Assembly (NCBI RefSeq): GCF_000269865.1
Contig: NZ_AKKV01000027.1
Coordinates: 62,001 to 126,000 of the forward strand
DNA: 64,000 bases
Direction: 5' to 3'
From: Fictibacillus macauensis ZFHKF-1
GTDB taxonomy: Bacteria > Bacillota > Bacilli > Bacillales > Fictibacillaceae
The notes beneath the pieces are model-generated. The model ran no database searches and had not been told where the DNA came from. It was given only the letters and a program-made list of their open reading frames with translations. Shown piece by piece: positions 9,981-19,970 of this stretch (positions are counted from its first letter, which is position 1; each line of letters opens with the position of its first letter). Position numbers and translations under genes: made by a program.

Positions 9981-11654
9981 GTGTCTTTAACGAAGTTAGA
10001 TGGTAAAAAGTTCGCAGAAATGGTGGAAAAAGGAGCGGCCAACTTATCGAAACATGCAGCCATGATCGATGCGTTGAACGTATTTCCTGTTCCTGACGGA
10101 GATACAGGTACAAATATGAACTTAACAATTACTTCTGGTGCAAAAGAAGTAAAGCAACATGTTCATACTGAAATAGGTAAAGTAGCACAAGCTTTTTCAC
10201 GTGGATTACTTATGGGAGCAAGAGGGAATTCAGGTGTTATTCTTTCACAGTTGTTTCGTGGTTTTGCGAAATCCGTTGAAACAAAGGTGGAAGTTAATGC
10301 AGCGCAATTAGCAAAAGCATTAGAAAATGGAGTGGAAACGGCATACAAAGCGGTGATGAAGCCTGTTGAAGGAACCATTTTAACCGTTGCTAAAGAAGCG
10401 GCGAAAGCGGCAGCAAAAGCAACAAAAAGTAGTAACGATATTTTATATGTGATGAATGAAGTCGTTAAGGAAGCGAAAATTGCCCTAGATCATACGCCAG
10501 AGCTTTTACCTGTACTTAAAGAAGTCGGTGTTGTTGATTCGGGTGGCCAAGGGCTATTAACTGTTTATGAAGGATTTTTATTAGCGCTAGAAGGAAAAGC
10601 GCTTCCGGACGTGTCACTGCAAGCGCCATCGATGAGCGACCTTGTTAATGCGGAACATCATAAGGCGCAAGCACATATGAAAACTGAAGATATTCACTAT
10701 GGCTATTGTACAGAATTTATGGTGAAGTTAGAGAAGGAAAAGCTTCAAACTTCGCCTTTCCAAGAAATGGCGTTTCGACAAGAGTTAGATCAGCATGGCG
10801 ATTCGTTACTTGTTGTTGCGGATGAAGGATTAGTCAAAGTTCATATTCATACAGAGGCGCCCGGGGACATGTTAACACTTGCTCAGCAATTTGGGAGTCT
10901 CGTAAATATTAAAATTGAAAATATGCGTGAACAGCATACGGCTATTCTAAATGAAGAACGAGATAAGCCGGTCGCTTCGCCGCCGTCAACAGAAAAAAGT
11001 CGCTATGGCATTGTAACCGTAGCAATGGGAGCAGGAGTAAAATCACTGCTACAATCGCTTGGCGCAACATCAGTCATTGAAGGTGGCCAAACGATGAATC
11101 CAAGTACGGAAGATATCGTAAAAGCTATTGAAGAAGCTAATGCAGAAGAAGTCATTATTTTACCGAATAATAGCAATATTATTATGGCGGCAGAGCAGGC
11201 AGCAACCGTTGTGCAACAAAAAACGGCGATCATTCGCTCGAAAAATGTCCCACAAGGGATGGCGGCATTGCTTGCCTTCCAAACAGCGGCAACGCTTGAA
11301 GAAAATGAGCAACGGATGACCAATGCGCTTTCCAGTGTTAAATCTGGTCAAGTAACCTCGGCAGTGAGAGATACTACGATTGATGGAGTAACCGTTACAA
11401 AGGGTGACTTTATTGGCATCTTAAACGGAAAAATCGTAACGTCACTCGCACAAAAGGACGGCACCGTACAGGCTTTACTAGCGCAAATGCTCGATGAAGA
11501 TTCTGAAATTGTGACGTTGTTAACAGGTGAAGACGCAACGAAACAAGAAGTAGAGCAACTCCTTGTTTTTATGGAAGAAACGTACCCTGATGTTGAAGTG
11601 GAAGTGTATGAAGGTGGACAACCGTTGTATCCATATATTCTTGCTGTTGAGTAA
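9981..11654 (+). CDS. fakA: Fatty acid kinase catalytic subunit FakA (YloV, DhaL/DegV-like)
   Basis: The 557-residue protein has an N-terminal DhaL (Dak2) ATP-binding domain (about residues 1-200) with DGDTGTNM and GARGNSGVILSQ. A middle domain and a C-terminal domain of about 200 residues follow. FakA phosphorylates fatty acids held by FakB proteins, feeding exogenous acyl groups to PlsX/PlsY, which fits the plsX-fab cluster 4 kb downstream. The start is GTG at 9981 behind TTAGGAGGAAC. It is followed by a long hairpin that looks like a terminator. Confidence 0.93.
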   Translation: MSLTKLDGKKFAEMVEKGAANLSKHAAMIDALNVFPVPDGDTGTNMNLTITSGAKEVKQHVHTEIGKVAQAFSRGLLMGARGNSGVILSQLFRGFAKSVETKVEVNAAQLAKALENGVETAYKAVMKPVEGTILTVAKEAAKAAAKATKSSNDILYVMNEVVKEAKIALDHTPELLPVLKEVGVVDSGGQGLLTVYEGFLLALEGKALPDVSLQAPSMSDLVNAEHHKAQAHMKTEDIHYGYCTEFMVKLEKEKLQTSPFQEMAFRQELDQHGDSLLVVADEGLVKVHIHTEAPGDMLTLAQQFGSLVNIKIENMREQHTAILNEERDKPVASPPSTEKSRYGIVTVAMGAGVKSLLQSLGATSVIEGGQTMNPSTEDIVKAIEEANAEEVIILPNNSNIIMAAEQAATVVQQKTAIIRSKNVPQGMAALLAFQTAATLEENEQRMTNALSSVKSGQVTSAVRDTTIDGVTVTKGDFIGILNGKIVTSLAQKDGTVQALLAQMLDEDSEIVTLLTGEDATKQEVEQLLVFMEETYPDVEVEVYEGGQPLYPYILAVE

Positions 11655-11662
11655 GTAAATTT

Positions 11663-11713
11663 ATTCTCTCTATTGCTGTGTAATTGTGTTACAGTAATGG
11701 AGGGAATATTTTT
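11663..11713 (+). terminator. Likely terminator after fakA
   Basis: A long stem pairs 11663-11680 with 11690-11707, includes several G-U pairs, and is followed by ATTTTT. It lies 9 bases after the fakA stop and about 30 bases before sdaAB, so it probably separates or attenuates the two units. Confidence 0.65.
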
Positions 11714-11744
11714 ATGTCTTTCTTTTTAGCGGAGGGAAATAGTA

Positions 11745-12407
11745 ATGAAATATAAAAGTGTTTTTGATATTATTGGACCGATTATGATTGGCCCATCTAG
11801 TTCACATACAGCGGGTGCAGCTCGCATTGGACGAGTGGCTCGACAATTATTTGGAAGAAAGCCTGCTTTTGCAAAGATCTCCTTTTATGGTTCTTTTGCA
11901 AAAACGTACAAAGGTCACGGCACAGATGTGGCAATTGTCGGGGGGATTTTAGACTTCGATACGTTTGATACGCGGATCGTGGATGCGCTTACAATTGCGG
12001 AAAATGAAGGAATTGCCGTTACGATGAAAGAAGAAGATGCGTTAACGGATCATCCTAATACGGCGCGCATTGTTTTAGGTGATGAGCGAGGAACGATTGA
12101 ACTTGTCGGAATTTCCATAGGTGGCGGAAAGATTGAAATTGTCGAACTGAATGGCTTTGGGTTAATATTAAGCGGAGATTATCCAGCTCTTTTAATTGTG
12201 CATAATGACCGTTACGGGGCGATAGCTGGCGTGGCTAATGTTCTTGCCAAGCATGAAATTAATATTGGTCATATGCAAGTGTCAAGAAAAGAAAAAGGTC
12301 AAGAAGCACTTATGATTATTGAAGTAGATCAACTTGTAGAGACGAGCATTGTTGATGAAATTGAAGAACTTCCTATTGTCCAACAAGTTGTAAAAATAAA
12401 CGATTAA
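11745..12407 (+). CDS. sdaAB: L-serine ammonia-lyase, iron-sulfur-dependent, beta subunit
   Basis: This 220-residue subunit of the two-part serine dehydratase, which converts L-serine to pyruvate and ammonia, carries the GPSSSHTAGAARIGR motif near residue 15. A C-terminal ACT regulatory domain (about 145-220, starting LLIVHNDRYGAIAGVA) is present. A GGAGGG Shine-Dalgarno precedes the ATG. The alpha subunit follows 15 bases downstream. Confidence 0.95.
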   Translation: MKYKSVFDIIGPIMIGPSSSHTAGAARIGRVARQLFGRKPAFAKISFYGSFAKTYKGHGTDVAIVGGILDFDTFDTRIVDALTIAENEGIAVTMKEEDALTDHPNTARIVLGDERGTIELVGISIGGGKIEIVELNGFGLILSGDYPALLIVHNDRYGAIAGVANVLAKHEINIGHMQVSRKEKGQEALMIIEVDQLVETSIVDEIEELPIVQQVVKIND

Positions 12408-12422
12408 GAAAGGAAGAAGGCT

Positions 12423-13310
12423 ATGTTTCGCAATGTGGCAGAATTAGTTGAGCTTGCGCAAACGCAAAACTGTAAAATATCAGATGTAATGATTGCACAA
12501 GAAATGGAATTTACAGGGCGCTCACGTGAAGAAATTATTGCGCAAATGGATCGTAATTTGCGCGTCATGGAGGAAGCTGTCGAACGTGGAGTGACAGAAG
12601 AAGTGAAGTCACATTCTGGTTTAACTGGTGGAGACGCCATTCGTTTACAAGCTTATATGAAGAGCGGGAAAAGTTTAACAGGAGAATTTGTGCTGGATGC
12701 CGTTAGCAAAGCGATTGCAACCAACGAAGTAAACGCTGCAATGGGCACGATTTGTGCGACGCCCACTGCCGGGTCTGCAGGGGTCGTACCGGGCGTATTA
12801 TTTGCATTAAAAAACAAACTTCATCCCACGCGAGAGCAAATGATTGAATTTTTATTTGCTTCCGGCGCATTTGGGTTTGTTGTTGCAAATAATGCATCTA
12901 TTTCTGGCGCAGCTGGAGGCTGCCAAGCAGAAGTAGGCTCAGCAACAGGCATGGCGGCGGCAGCCATTGTTGAAATGGCTGGAGGCACGCCTGAACAAAG
13001 TGCACAGGCAATGGCAATCGCACTGAAAAATATGTTAGGACTCGTTTGTGATCCCGTTGCAGGTCTTGTTGAAGTACCTTGTGTTAAGCGAAATGCTATG
13101 GGGGCGAGCAATGCGCTCGTAGCGGCAGATATGGCACTTGCAGGTATTGAAAGTCGCATTCCCTGTGATGAAGTTATTGATGCCATGTATCGTATTGGGC
13201 AAACCATGCCGACAGCATTAAAGGAAACCGCACAAGGAGGTTTAGCGGCAACCCCAACTGGACGAGCGTTAGAAGCGAAAATCTTTGGGATCCCGTTAGA
13301 TAAAAAATGA
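12423..13310 (+). CDS. sdaAA: L-serine ammonia-lyase, iron-sulfur-dependent, alpha subunit
   Basis: The 295-residue catalytic subunit binds the labile 4Fe-4S cluster. Conserved cysteines are seen in TICATPTAGSAG, GGCQAEVGSA and the pair in VCDPVAGLVEVPC. Together with SdaAB it deaminates serine. The stop codon overlaps the recG start (ATGA), so recG may be translationally coupled. Confidence 0.95.
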   Translation: MFRNVAELVELAQTQNCKISDVMIAQEMEFTGRSREEIIAQMDRNLRVMEEAVERGVTEEVKSHSGLTGGDAIRLQAYMKSGKSLTGEFVLDAVSKAIATNEVNAAMGTICATPTAGSAGVVPGVLFALKNKLHPTREQMIEFLFASGAFGFVVANNASISGAAGGCQAEVGSATGMAAAAIVEMAGGTPEQSAQAMAIALKNMLGLVCDPVAGLVEVPCVKRNAMGASNALVAADMALAGIESRIPCDEVIDAMYRIGQTMPTALKETAQGGLAATPTGRALEAKIFGIPLDKK

Positions 13311-15349
13311 AATTAGAGCAATTGAGTGTTACAGATGTAAATGGAGTAGGAGATAGTAAAGCAGAAGAGCTTAGAAGTATGGGGATTCTTTCGGTACATG
13401 ACCTTCTGAATTATTTGCCGTTCCGTTATGACGATCACTCCTTAAAGGATTTAAGTGAAGTAAAACATGAAGAGAGAGCAACCGTGGAGGGGAAGGTTCA
13501 TAGTGAACCTTCTCTCCGCTATTTTCCGAAGAAAAAATCAAAGCTTTCTGTTCGAGTGCTTGTTGGACGCTATTTAATTACGGCCGTTTTTTTTAATCAG
13601 CATTATGTTAAAAACCAGCTTTCTATCGGTCAAACAGTAACATTAACAGGAAAATGGGACGTTCATAAAATGACACTTACTGTTAATGAGGTGAAATTTG
13701 GCATTCAGCCCAAAGATGAAAGCATTGACCCTGTTTATACGGTTAGAGGGCGTTTAGGTGTAAAGCAGTTGCGACGGTTCATTAAAAACGCCTTTCTGTC
13801 GTATGGCAATAATCTGACAGACAAAGTACCAGAATCCCTACGAGAAATGTATAAACTGTTACCAATTAATCAAGCCTTATACAATATGCATTTTCCGCAA
13901 AGCTATCAACATTTAAAACATGCACGTCGACGAATGGTCTATGAAGAGCTTTTGTTATTTCAGTTAAAAATGCAAATGTTTCGTAAAATAAATCGTGAGC
14001 AATCAGAAGGAAAAGGACTGCATTTTGCGAAAGAGAAAGTAGAGTCTTTTATAGCATCATTACCCTTCCCGTTAACGTCGGCACAACGGCGTGTCACGGA
14101 TGAAATTTTAAAAGATTTAACGTCAAACTATCGAATGAATCGCCTGTTGCAAGGAGATGTAGGATCAGGTAAAACGGTTGTAGCAGCCATTGCCTTATAC
14201 GCGGCCGTAGAAGCTTCTACACAAGGGGCGCTCATGGTGCCAACAGAAATTTTAGCCGAGCAGCATTTTCAGTCGTTAGAAAGCATGCTGTCTTCTTGTG
14301 GACTAAGTGTAGCGCTCCTCACGAGCTCTGTAAAAGGGAAGCGCAGAAAAGACATTCTCTCCCGTCTTGCCGATGGAGAGATTGATGTGCTTATAGGGAC
14401 GCATGCGTTGATTCAAGAGGAAGTCGTTTTTAAAAGATTAGGTCTTGTGATTACGGATGAACAGCATCGCTTCGGTGTTAAACAACGTCGGGTGCTTCGA
14501 GAAAAAGGGGAAAACCCTGATGTGTTATTTATGACGGCCACACCCATTCCGCGAACATTGGCAATTTCTGTTTTTGGTGATATGGATGTATCGGTGATTG
14601 ATGAAATGCCAGCAGGTCGAAAAGTCATTGAAACCTACTGGGCGAAGCATCATATGCTTGACCGTGTTCTTGGTTTTGTGCAAAAAGAATTAGATCAAGG
14701 ACGACAAGCTTATGTGATTTGTCCCCTCATTGAAGAGTCTGATAAATTGGATGTCCAAAATGCGATTGATGTTCATGCGCAGCTGCAGCATTATTTTAAG
14801 CAGTATAAGGTTGGTTTAATGCATGGACGCTTAACTTCAGCAGAAAAAGAAGAAGTCATGAGAGAGTTTGCAACGAATGCCTGTCAGCTTCTCGTTTCAA
14901 CAACTGTAGTTGAAGTCGGCGTAAACGTCCCGAATGCAACGATGATGGTCATTTATGATGCTGAACGCTTTGGCCTTTCGCAGCTTCATCAGTTACGAGG
15001 GCGCGTTGGTCGAGGAAGTGAACAATCATATTGCATTCTCATTTCAGATGCGAAATCTCAAGATGGTAAAGAACGCATGAGAATCATGACAGAAACCTCA
15101 GATGGGTTTGTTTTATCACAAAAGGACTTAGAACTTCGAGGACCAGGTGACTTTTTTGGTAATAAACAAAGCGGCTTACCAGATTTTAAAGTGGCAGATG
15201 TTGTACATGATTATCGCGTGCTAGAAGTGGCGCGAAACGATGCTGCTCGTCTTGTCAATGGGACAGAACTGTATTATGACGCGTCGTTTGAGCCATTAAA
15301 ATCGTACTTGGAAGACGAAGGTGTATTTGATCCTGAACGTTTGGATTAA
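13307..15349 (+). CDS. recG: ATP-dependent DNA helicase RecG
   Basis: The 680-residue branch-migration helicase remodels stalled forks and Holliday junctions. The N-terminal wedge/OB domain (about 1-150) leads into a superfamily 2 motor. Motifs seen include QGDVGSGKTVVA (Walker A, about residue 283), DEQHRFG (motif II), TATPIPRT (III) and QLRGRVGRG (VI). The start overlaps the sdaAA stop. It ends just upstream of the fapR promoter. Confidence 0.97.
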   Translation: MKLEQLSVTDVNGVGDSKAEELRSMGILSVHDLLNYLPFRYDDHSLKDLSEVKHEERATVEGKVHSEPSLRYFPKKKSKLSVRVLVGRYLITAVFFNQHYVKNQLSIGQTVTLTGKWDVHKMTLTVNEVKFGIQPKDESIDPVYTVRGRLGVKQLRRFIKNAFLSYGNNLTDKVPESLREMYKLLPINQALYNMHFPQSYQHLKHARRRMVYEELLLFQLKMQMFRKINREQSEGKGLHFAKEKVESFIASLPFPLTSAQRRVTDEILKDLTSNYRMNRLLQGDVGSGKTVVAAIALYAAVEASTQGALMVPTEILAEQHFQSLESMLSSCGLSVALLTSSVKGKRRKDILSRLADGEIDVLIGTHALIQEEVVFKRLGLVITDEQHRFGVKQRRVLREKGENPDVLFMTATPIPRTLAISVFGDMDVSVIDEMPAGRKVIETYWAKHHMLDRVLGFVQKELDQGRQAYVICPLIEESDKLDVQNAIDVHAQLQHYFKQYKVGLMHGRLTSAEKEEVMREFATNACQLLVSTTVVEVGVNVPNATMMVIYDAERFGLSQLHQLRGRVGRGSEQSYCILISDAKSQDGKERMRIMTETSDGFVLSQKDLELRGPGDFFGNKQSGLPDFKVADVVHDYRVLEVARNDAARLVNGTELYYDASFEPLKSYLEDEGVFDPERLD

Positions 15350-15357
15350 TCACTTTC

Positions 15358-15386
15358 TTGAAAAGAAGGAGCAGCTATTATATACT
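15358..15386 (+). promoter_or_regulatory. Sigma-A promoter of the fapR-plsX-fabD-fabG operon
   Basis: TTGAAA (15358-15363), a 17-base spacer and TATACT (15381-15386) form a good promoter 8 bases after recG. The predicted start point falls inside the FapR-type operator just downstream. Confidence 0.75.
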
Positions 15387-15390
15387 ACTA

Positions 15391-15407
15391 TTAGTACCAG
15401 CTCTTAA
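15391..15407 (+). promoter_or_regulatory. FapR operator candidate
   Basis: TTAGTACCAGCTCTTAA matches the FapR recognition sequence as I recall it (TTAGTACC followed by a degenerate right half). It covers the predicted transcription start. FapR bound here would block the promoter and release on malonyl-CoA binding, giving the known autoregulation of fapR operons. Confidence 0.75.
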
Positions 15408-15467
15408 AAAAGGCACACTATCCAAGAAGCTGATGCTTAATAAGGCGAATTTTGGACGGTGGATAGG

Positions 15468-16025
15468 ATGAAACGAAACAAGCAAGAACGACAGAAACTA
15501 TTGCAGTCGACAATTGAAGGTACGCCTTTTATTACAGATGAAGAGCTTGCCAAGCGGTTTGGAGTCAGTGTACAAACCATTCGATTAGATCGACTGGAAC
15601 TGTCTATTCCAGAACTGAGAGAACGCATTAAACATGTAGCACAGCAACAGTTAGATACGGTCAAGGCACTTCCGCTTGAAGAAGTCATCGGAGAAATGAT
15701 TGACCTTCAGCTTGATGAAGCTGCGATTTCGATATTAGATATTCAGCGAGAACATGTGTTTTCAAGAACGAAAATTGCGCGAGGTCACCACTTATTTGCT
15801 CAAGCGAACTCATTGGCGGTTGCCGTTATTAACGATGAACTGGCGCTTACAGCAAGTGCGAATATTCGCTTTACACGACAAGTAAAAGAAGGAGAACGAG
15901 TCATCGCTAAAGCGCGCGTTGTCTCGATTGAGGAAGCGCGAACGACAGTTGAAGTTACTAGTTATGTCGATAAAGAAGCGGTATTTTCCGGGGAATTTAT
16001 CATGTATCGTTCCACCGGAGAATAA
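15468..16025 (+). CDS. fapR: Transcription factor FapR, regulator of fatty acid and phospholipid synthesis
   Basis: The 185-residue repressor has an N-terminal DeoR-like helix-turn-helix (about 15-50, with [21 protein letters not shown]) and a C-terminal hot-dog fold (about 80-185) that binds malonyl-CoA. I chose ATG 15468 because the resulting [13 protein letters not shown] aligns with the B. subtilis start. An in-frame GTG three codons upstream is possible. It heads an operon with plsX, fabD and fabG, its usual targets. Confidence 0.95.
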   Translation: MKRNKQERQKLLQSTIEGTPFITDEELAKRFGVSVQTIRLDRLELSIPELRERIKHVAQQQLDTVKALPLEEVIGEMIDLQLDEAAISILDIQREHVFSRTKIARGHHLFAQANSLAVAVINDELALTASANIRFTRQVKEGERVIAKARVVSIEEARTTVEVTSYVDKEAVFSGEFIMYRSTGE

Positions 16026-16040
16026 AGGAGGACCAGCAAC

Positions 16041-17048
16041 ATGAGGATTGCAATTGATGCAATGGGTGGCGATCATGCGCCAGAAGCACCAGTAAAAGGG
16101 GCGTTAAAAGCGCTAGAAATTTTTAAAGATGTTCAGATTACATTAGTAGGCGATGAAGCGAAGATTAAACCGTATCTTCCCGAAGGCACCGCGATTACCA
16201 TTCTTCATACAGATGAACAGATTACGAGCGAAGATGAACCGGTGAAAGCTGCAAGACGCAAAAAGAAAGCGTCGATGGTACTCGCTGCTCAAGAAGTAAA
16301 AGAAGGACGAGCGGATGCCTGTATATCAGCAGGAAATACGGGTGCTTTAATGGCTGCTGGCCTTTTTACAGTAGGGCGTATTAAAGGTGTCGATCGGCCC
16401 GCCTTATCACCAACATTGCCAACAGCAGATGGCCAAGGCTTTTTATTGTTAGATGTTGGTGCTAATATGGACGCAAAGCCTGAGCACCTTCTTCAATATG
16501 CCATTATCGGAAGTACATATGCGCAGCAAGTGAGAGGCATTGCTTCTCCTCGTGTAGGGCTACTAAACGTTGGAACAGAGAGTGAAAAAGGAAATGCCCT
16601 TTATAAAGCAGCATTTAATTTGCTTGAGCAAGCGCCAATTCATTTTGTTGGCAATGTAGAAGGTCGCGATTTATTAAATAGTGTGGCTGATGTCGTTGTT
16701 TGCGATGGTTTTTCTGGCAATGTTGTCTTAAAAACCATTGAAGGAACAGCTCTTACAGTCATGTCTATGTTAAAAGAACAACTAACAGCAACGACGATTA
16801 GTAAACTTGCTGCTGCCGTTTTAAAACCACGCTTAAAAGGATTGAAAACAAAGCTAGATTACTCTGAGTATGGTGGGGCTGGGTTATTTGGTCTAGCCGC
16901 TCCTGTAATCAAGGCGCATGGTTCATCCGATGAACATGCTATTTTCAGTGCGATTCGCCAAACGAAAACAATGGTAGAAAAAGAAGTTGTTGTCATTATC
17001 GAACGAAAAATGAAAGAAATTGAGAATTCGTTAAAGGAGGAATTGTAA
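16041..17048 (+). CDS. plsX: Phosphate acyltransferase PlsX
   Basis: The 335-residue peripheral membrane enzyme converts acyl-ACP to acyl-phosphate, the first step of the PlsX/PlsY phosphatidic acid pathway. Family motifs [15 protein letters not shown] at the N-terminus, [10 protein letters not shown] and [10 protein letters not shown] are present. AAAGGAGGACC precedes the ATG. The last base of its stop codon is the first base of the fabD start codon (TAATG). Confidence 0.97.
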   Translation: MRIAIDAMGGDHAPEAPVKGALKALEIFKDVQITLVGDEAKIKPYLPEGTAITILHTDEQITSEDEPVKAARRKKKASMVLAAQEVKEGRADACISAGNTGALMAAGLFTVGRIKGVDRPALSPTLPTADGQGFLLLDVGANMDAKPEHLLQYAIIGSTYAQQVRGIASPRVGLLNVGTESEKGNALYKAAFNLLEQAPIHFVGNVEGRDLLNSVADVVVCDGFSGNVVLKTIEGTALTVMSMLKEQLTATTISKLAAAVLKPRLKGLKTKLDYSEYGGAGLFGLAAPVIKAHGSSDEHAIFSAIRQTKTMVEKEVVVIIERKMKEIENSLKEEL

Positions 17049-17986
17049 TGAGTAAAATCGCTTTTTTATTCCCAGGTCAAGGCTCACAGGTAGTAGGTAT
17101 GGGTCAGGAACTAATGGAACAACACCCAGAAGCAAAAGCCATCTTTACAAAAGGAGACGAAGTGCTAGGTTTTTCTCTATCTTCTCTCATTATGAATGGA
17201 CCTGAAGAAGAGTTAAAACGTACTGAAAATACACAACCTGCCTTGTTAACAACAAGCATTGCTACCCTCGCTGTTTTAAACAAGCATGGTATACAGGCAG
17301 ATTACACAGCTGGTCATAGTTTAGGTGAATATTCTGCGCTTGTGGCAAGTGGCAGTTTATCGTTTGAAGATGCCGTTCATGCCGTACGTGAACGCGGCTT
17401 ATTCATGGAAGAAGCTGTTCCCACTGGCGTTGGTGCTATGAGCGCCATTCTTGGCATGGATCAAGCAACGGTTGAAGCTATAACAACATCTGTGAGTGAG
17501 CAAGGTGAAGTGGTTCAAGTTGCTAACTTGAATTGCCCGGGGCAAATTGTAATCTCAGGAACAGCTAAAGGCGTACAGGATGCAGCCGCATTAGCAAAAG
17601 AACAAGGTGCAAAAGTGATTCCTCTTCAAGTGAGTGGACCCTTTCATTCTGCGTTAATGGAACCCGCTGCTGTAAAAATGGCGGGAGTGTTGGAGCAGAT
17701 TACTATTCAAGACGCTCTTATTCCTGTAATCACAAATGTAACAGCAGAGGCAGCAACATCTGCGACAGAGATAAAAGATTTACTTGTAAAACAAATGTAT
17801 TCACCCGTACGCTGGGAAGAGACTGTTCGTGAATTGCTTGCCCTAGGCGTGGAAACATTTATTGAAATTGGACCAGGAAAAGTGTTAAGCGGTCTTGTGA
17901 AAAAAGTACATCGTCGCGCAAATGTGATCGCGGTTAGTGATGAAGCATCAATTGCTGCAGCACTGGAAAAACTGAAAGGGGAATAA
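17048..17986 (+). CDS. fabD: Malonyl-CoA:ACP transacylase
   Basis: The 312-residue enzyme loads malonyl groups onto ACP. The N-terminal FLFPGQGSQ, the nucleophile Ser in GHSLGEYSAL (about residue 90) and the catalytic His in GPFHSALMEPA (about 199) are all present. The start overlaps the plsX stop, with AAAGGAGGA upstream. fabG follows within 7 bases. Confidence 0.97.
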   Translation: MSKIAFLFPGQGSQVVGMGQELMEQHPEAKAIFTKGDEVLGFSLSSLIMNGPEEELKRTENTQPALLTTSIATLAVLNKHGIQADYTAGHSLGEYSALVASGSLSFEDAVHAVRERGLFMEEAVPTGVGAMSAILGMDQATVEAITTSVSEQGEVVQVANLNCPGQIVISGTAKGVQDAAALAKEQGAKVIPLQVSGPFHSALMEPAAVKMAGVLEQITIQDALIPVITNVTAEAATSATEIKDLLVKQMYSPVRWEETVRELLALGVETFIEIGPGKVLSGLVKKVHRRANVIAVSDEASIAAALEKLKGE

Positions 17987-17992
17987 TAGCGT

Positions 17993-18733
17993 ATGTTAAA
18001 TGGAAAAACAGCCCTCGTTACCGGAGCATCTAGAGGAATAGGAAAAGCAATTGCCCTTGAGTTAGCAAAGCAAGGTGCCAACGTAGCAGTTAACTACGCA
18101 GGCAGTGAAGCAAAGGCGCAAGAAGTAGTTGAAGAAATAAGAGCGCTCGGCCAGCAAGCGATAGCGATTCAAGCGGATGTTGCGAACAGTGAGTCCGTAA
18201 CGAATATGGTAAAAGCGGTTATTAGTGAATTTGGTTCGTTAGATATTTTGGTGAATAACGCTGGAATTACGAAAGACAACTTAATGATGCGCATGAAAGA
18301 AGAAGAATGGGATTCTGTCATTGACACAAACTTAAAAGGAGTGTTCCTTTGCACAAAGGCGGTTACCCGTCAAATGATGAAACAGCGTAAAGGAAGAATT
18401 ATTAATATCTCTTCCATTGTTGGTGTGTCTGGAAACCCTGGTCAAGCGAACTATGTAGCAGCAAAAGCGGGAGTTATTGGTCTTACGAAATCTACGGCGA
18501 AAGAACTTTCCAGTCGTAACATTACGGTGAATGCAGTCGCACCTGGCTTTATTGCAACAGACATGACAGAGGTTTTAGAAGATCAAGTGAAAGAAGAAAT
18601 GTTAAAAGGAATTCCTCTAGCGCGCTTTGGAGAAGCGCAAGAGATTGCGGCTTTAGTTGCCTTTCTTGCTGGTGAAGGAAGCGGCTATATTACGGGACAA
18701 ACCATTCATGTAGACGGTGGTATGGTTATGTAA
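17993..18733 (+). CDS. fabG: 3-oxoacyl-ACP reductase
   Basis: The 246-residue short-chain dehydrogenase reduces 3-ketoacyl-ACP with NADPH. The cofactor loop GASRGIGKA (about 11-19), NNAG (about 86-89), catalytic Ser in NISSIVG and the YVAAK motif are seen. AAAGGGGA lies before the start. A 114-base gap with a weak stem (near 18737-18764) separates it from acpP. Confidence 0.97.
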   Translation: MLNGKTALVTGASRGIGKAIALELAKQGANVAVNYAGSEAKAQEVVEEIRALGQQAIAIQADVANSESVTNMVKAVISEFGSLDILVNNAGITKDNLMMRMKEEEWDSVIDTNLKGVFLCTKAVTRQMMKQRKGRIINISSIVGVSGNPGQANYVAAKAGVIGLTKSTAKELSSRNITVNAVAPGFIATDMTEVLEDQVKEEMLKGIPLARFGEAQEIAALVAFLAGEGSGYITGQTIHVDGGMVM

Positions 18734-18847
18734 TTTCTGCAGAAAAGCAGTGTATTGCTTTCTGTGAAGTAACTTTTTGGATTCTTTCTTTTTTATCTTT
18801 TTTTTTCTTTAGAAATAGTATATATTATTGAAAGGAGGTGAATACAC

Positions 18848-19081
18848 ATGTCAGACGTATTAGAAAGAGTTTCTCAAATTGTCGTCGATCGTCTAGGTGT
18901 AGACGCTGCAGAGGTTAAGCTTGAAGCTTCTTTTAAAGAAGATCTTGGAGCAGACTCCTTAGATGTCGTTGAGCTTGTTATGGAGCTTGAAGACGAATTT
19001 GATTTAGAAATTTCCGATGAAGATGCTGAAAAAATTGCAACGGTTGGTGACGTTGTTAATTACATAAACAGCAAGAACTAA
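18848..19081 (+). CDS. acpP: Acyl carrier protein
   Basis: The 77-residue acidic protein carries growing acyl chains on phosphopantetheine. The attachment site is the Ser in [10 protein letters not shown] (about residue 37). A strong AAAGGAGGTG Shine-Dalgarno lies upstream. An AT-rich stretch (18800-18835, containing TAGTATATATTATT) may hold a separate promoter, but I could not assign a clear -35. Confidence 0.98.
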   Translation: MSDVLERVSQIVVDRLGVDAAEVKLEASFKEDLGADSLDVVELVMELEDEFDLEISDEDAEKIATVGDVVNYINSKN

Positions 19082-19097
19082 TGGTAAATGAAGAGCG

Positions 19098-19129
19098 TAA
19101 AGTCCCGTACATTGTGATGCGGGACTTTA
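19098..19129 (+). other. Hairpin between acpP and rnc
   Basis: TAAAGTCCCG (19098-19107) pairs exactly with CGGGACTTTA (19120-19129), with a further CAT/ATG pairing inside. There is no long T-run after it, so it is a poor terminator. It may be an RNA-stability or RNase III processing element ahead of rnc. Confidence 0.6.
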
Positions 19130-19184
19130 AACTATTAGCAAACAAATGCAGCTCTTATCCTCTAAATGTTTGCGGGAGGCAATA

Positions 19185-19970
19185 ATGAAAGGTTCAAAAA
19201 AGCAATATACGAATTCGAAAAAATTTTCTAGACACCGGTTTAAGCATTCTGCTCGCAAGCAGATGGATGAAAAGGTGCGCATTCAAAAAGTAGCTCCCTT
19301 ACAAGAAAAAATCTCTTTGTATTTTGTAGATGAAAAACTACTTGTTCAAGCATTTACCCATTCATCATATGTGAATGAGCATCGAGGGCGCCCATATGAA
19401 GACAATGAACGTCTTGAATTTTTAGGTGACGCGGTTCTTGAACTCACAATTTCTCAATTTCTTTACAAGAAATATCCTACTATGAGTGAAGGAGAATTAA
19501 CAAAGCTTCGAGCGGCCATCGTTTGCGAACCATCGCTCGTTCTTTTGGCGAATGAACTTCATTTTGGTGATTATGTGCTCCTTGGTAAAGGGGAAGAAAA
19601 CACGGGTGGTCGCACACGCCCAGCGCTGTTAGCGGATGTGTTTGAAGCCTTTATTGGTGCACTTTACTTGGATAAAGGAATTGACGCTGTTAAAGCGTTT
19701 TTAGAAATTCATGTTCATCCCCGAATCAATGAAGGTGCTTTTTCTCATGTGATGGATTTTAAAAGTCAGCTACAAGAGTATGTCCAACGCGAAGGGCTTG
19801 GGACAATTGATTATGCGATTATACAAGAAAAAGGGCCTGCGCATAATCGAGAATTCGTTTCTGAAGTGAAGTTGAACCAAGAAGGCTGTGGTGTTGGTTT
19901 TGGCCGTTCTAAGAAAGAGGCGGAGCAACATGCTGCTCAAGAAGCGCTTGGTAAAATAGTCAAACAGTAA
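19185..19970 (+). CDS. rnc: Ribonuclease III
   Basis: The 261-residue double-strand-specific endoribonuclease processes rRNA, small cytoplasmic RNA and antisense duplexes. The RNase III signature [13 protein letters not shown] and the second acidic cluster [13 protein letters not shown] form the catalytic domain. A C-terminal dsRBD (about 185-258, ending in a [14 protein letters not shown] helix) follows. Start 19185 is preceded by GGGAGG; an in-frame ATG 13 codons upstream lacks one. The N-terminal ~35 residues are basic and longer than in E. coli, as in other Bacillus enzymes. Confidence 0.97.
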   Translation: MKGSKKQYTNSKKFSRHRFKHSARKQMDEKVRIQKVAPLQEKISLYFVDEKLLVQAFTHSSYVNEHRGRPYEDNERLEFLGDAVLELTISQFLYKKYPTMSEGELTKLRAAIVCEPSLVLLANELHFGDYVLLGKGEENTGGRTRPALLADVFEAFIGALYLDKGIDAVKAFLEIHVHPRINEGAFSHVMDFKSQLQEYVQREGLGTIDYAIIQEKGPAHNREFVSEVKLNQEGCGVGFGRSKKEAEQHAAQEALGKIVKQ

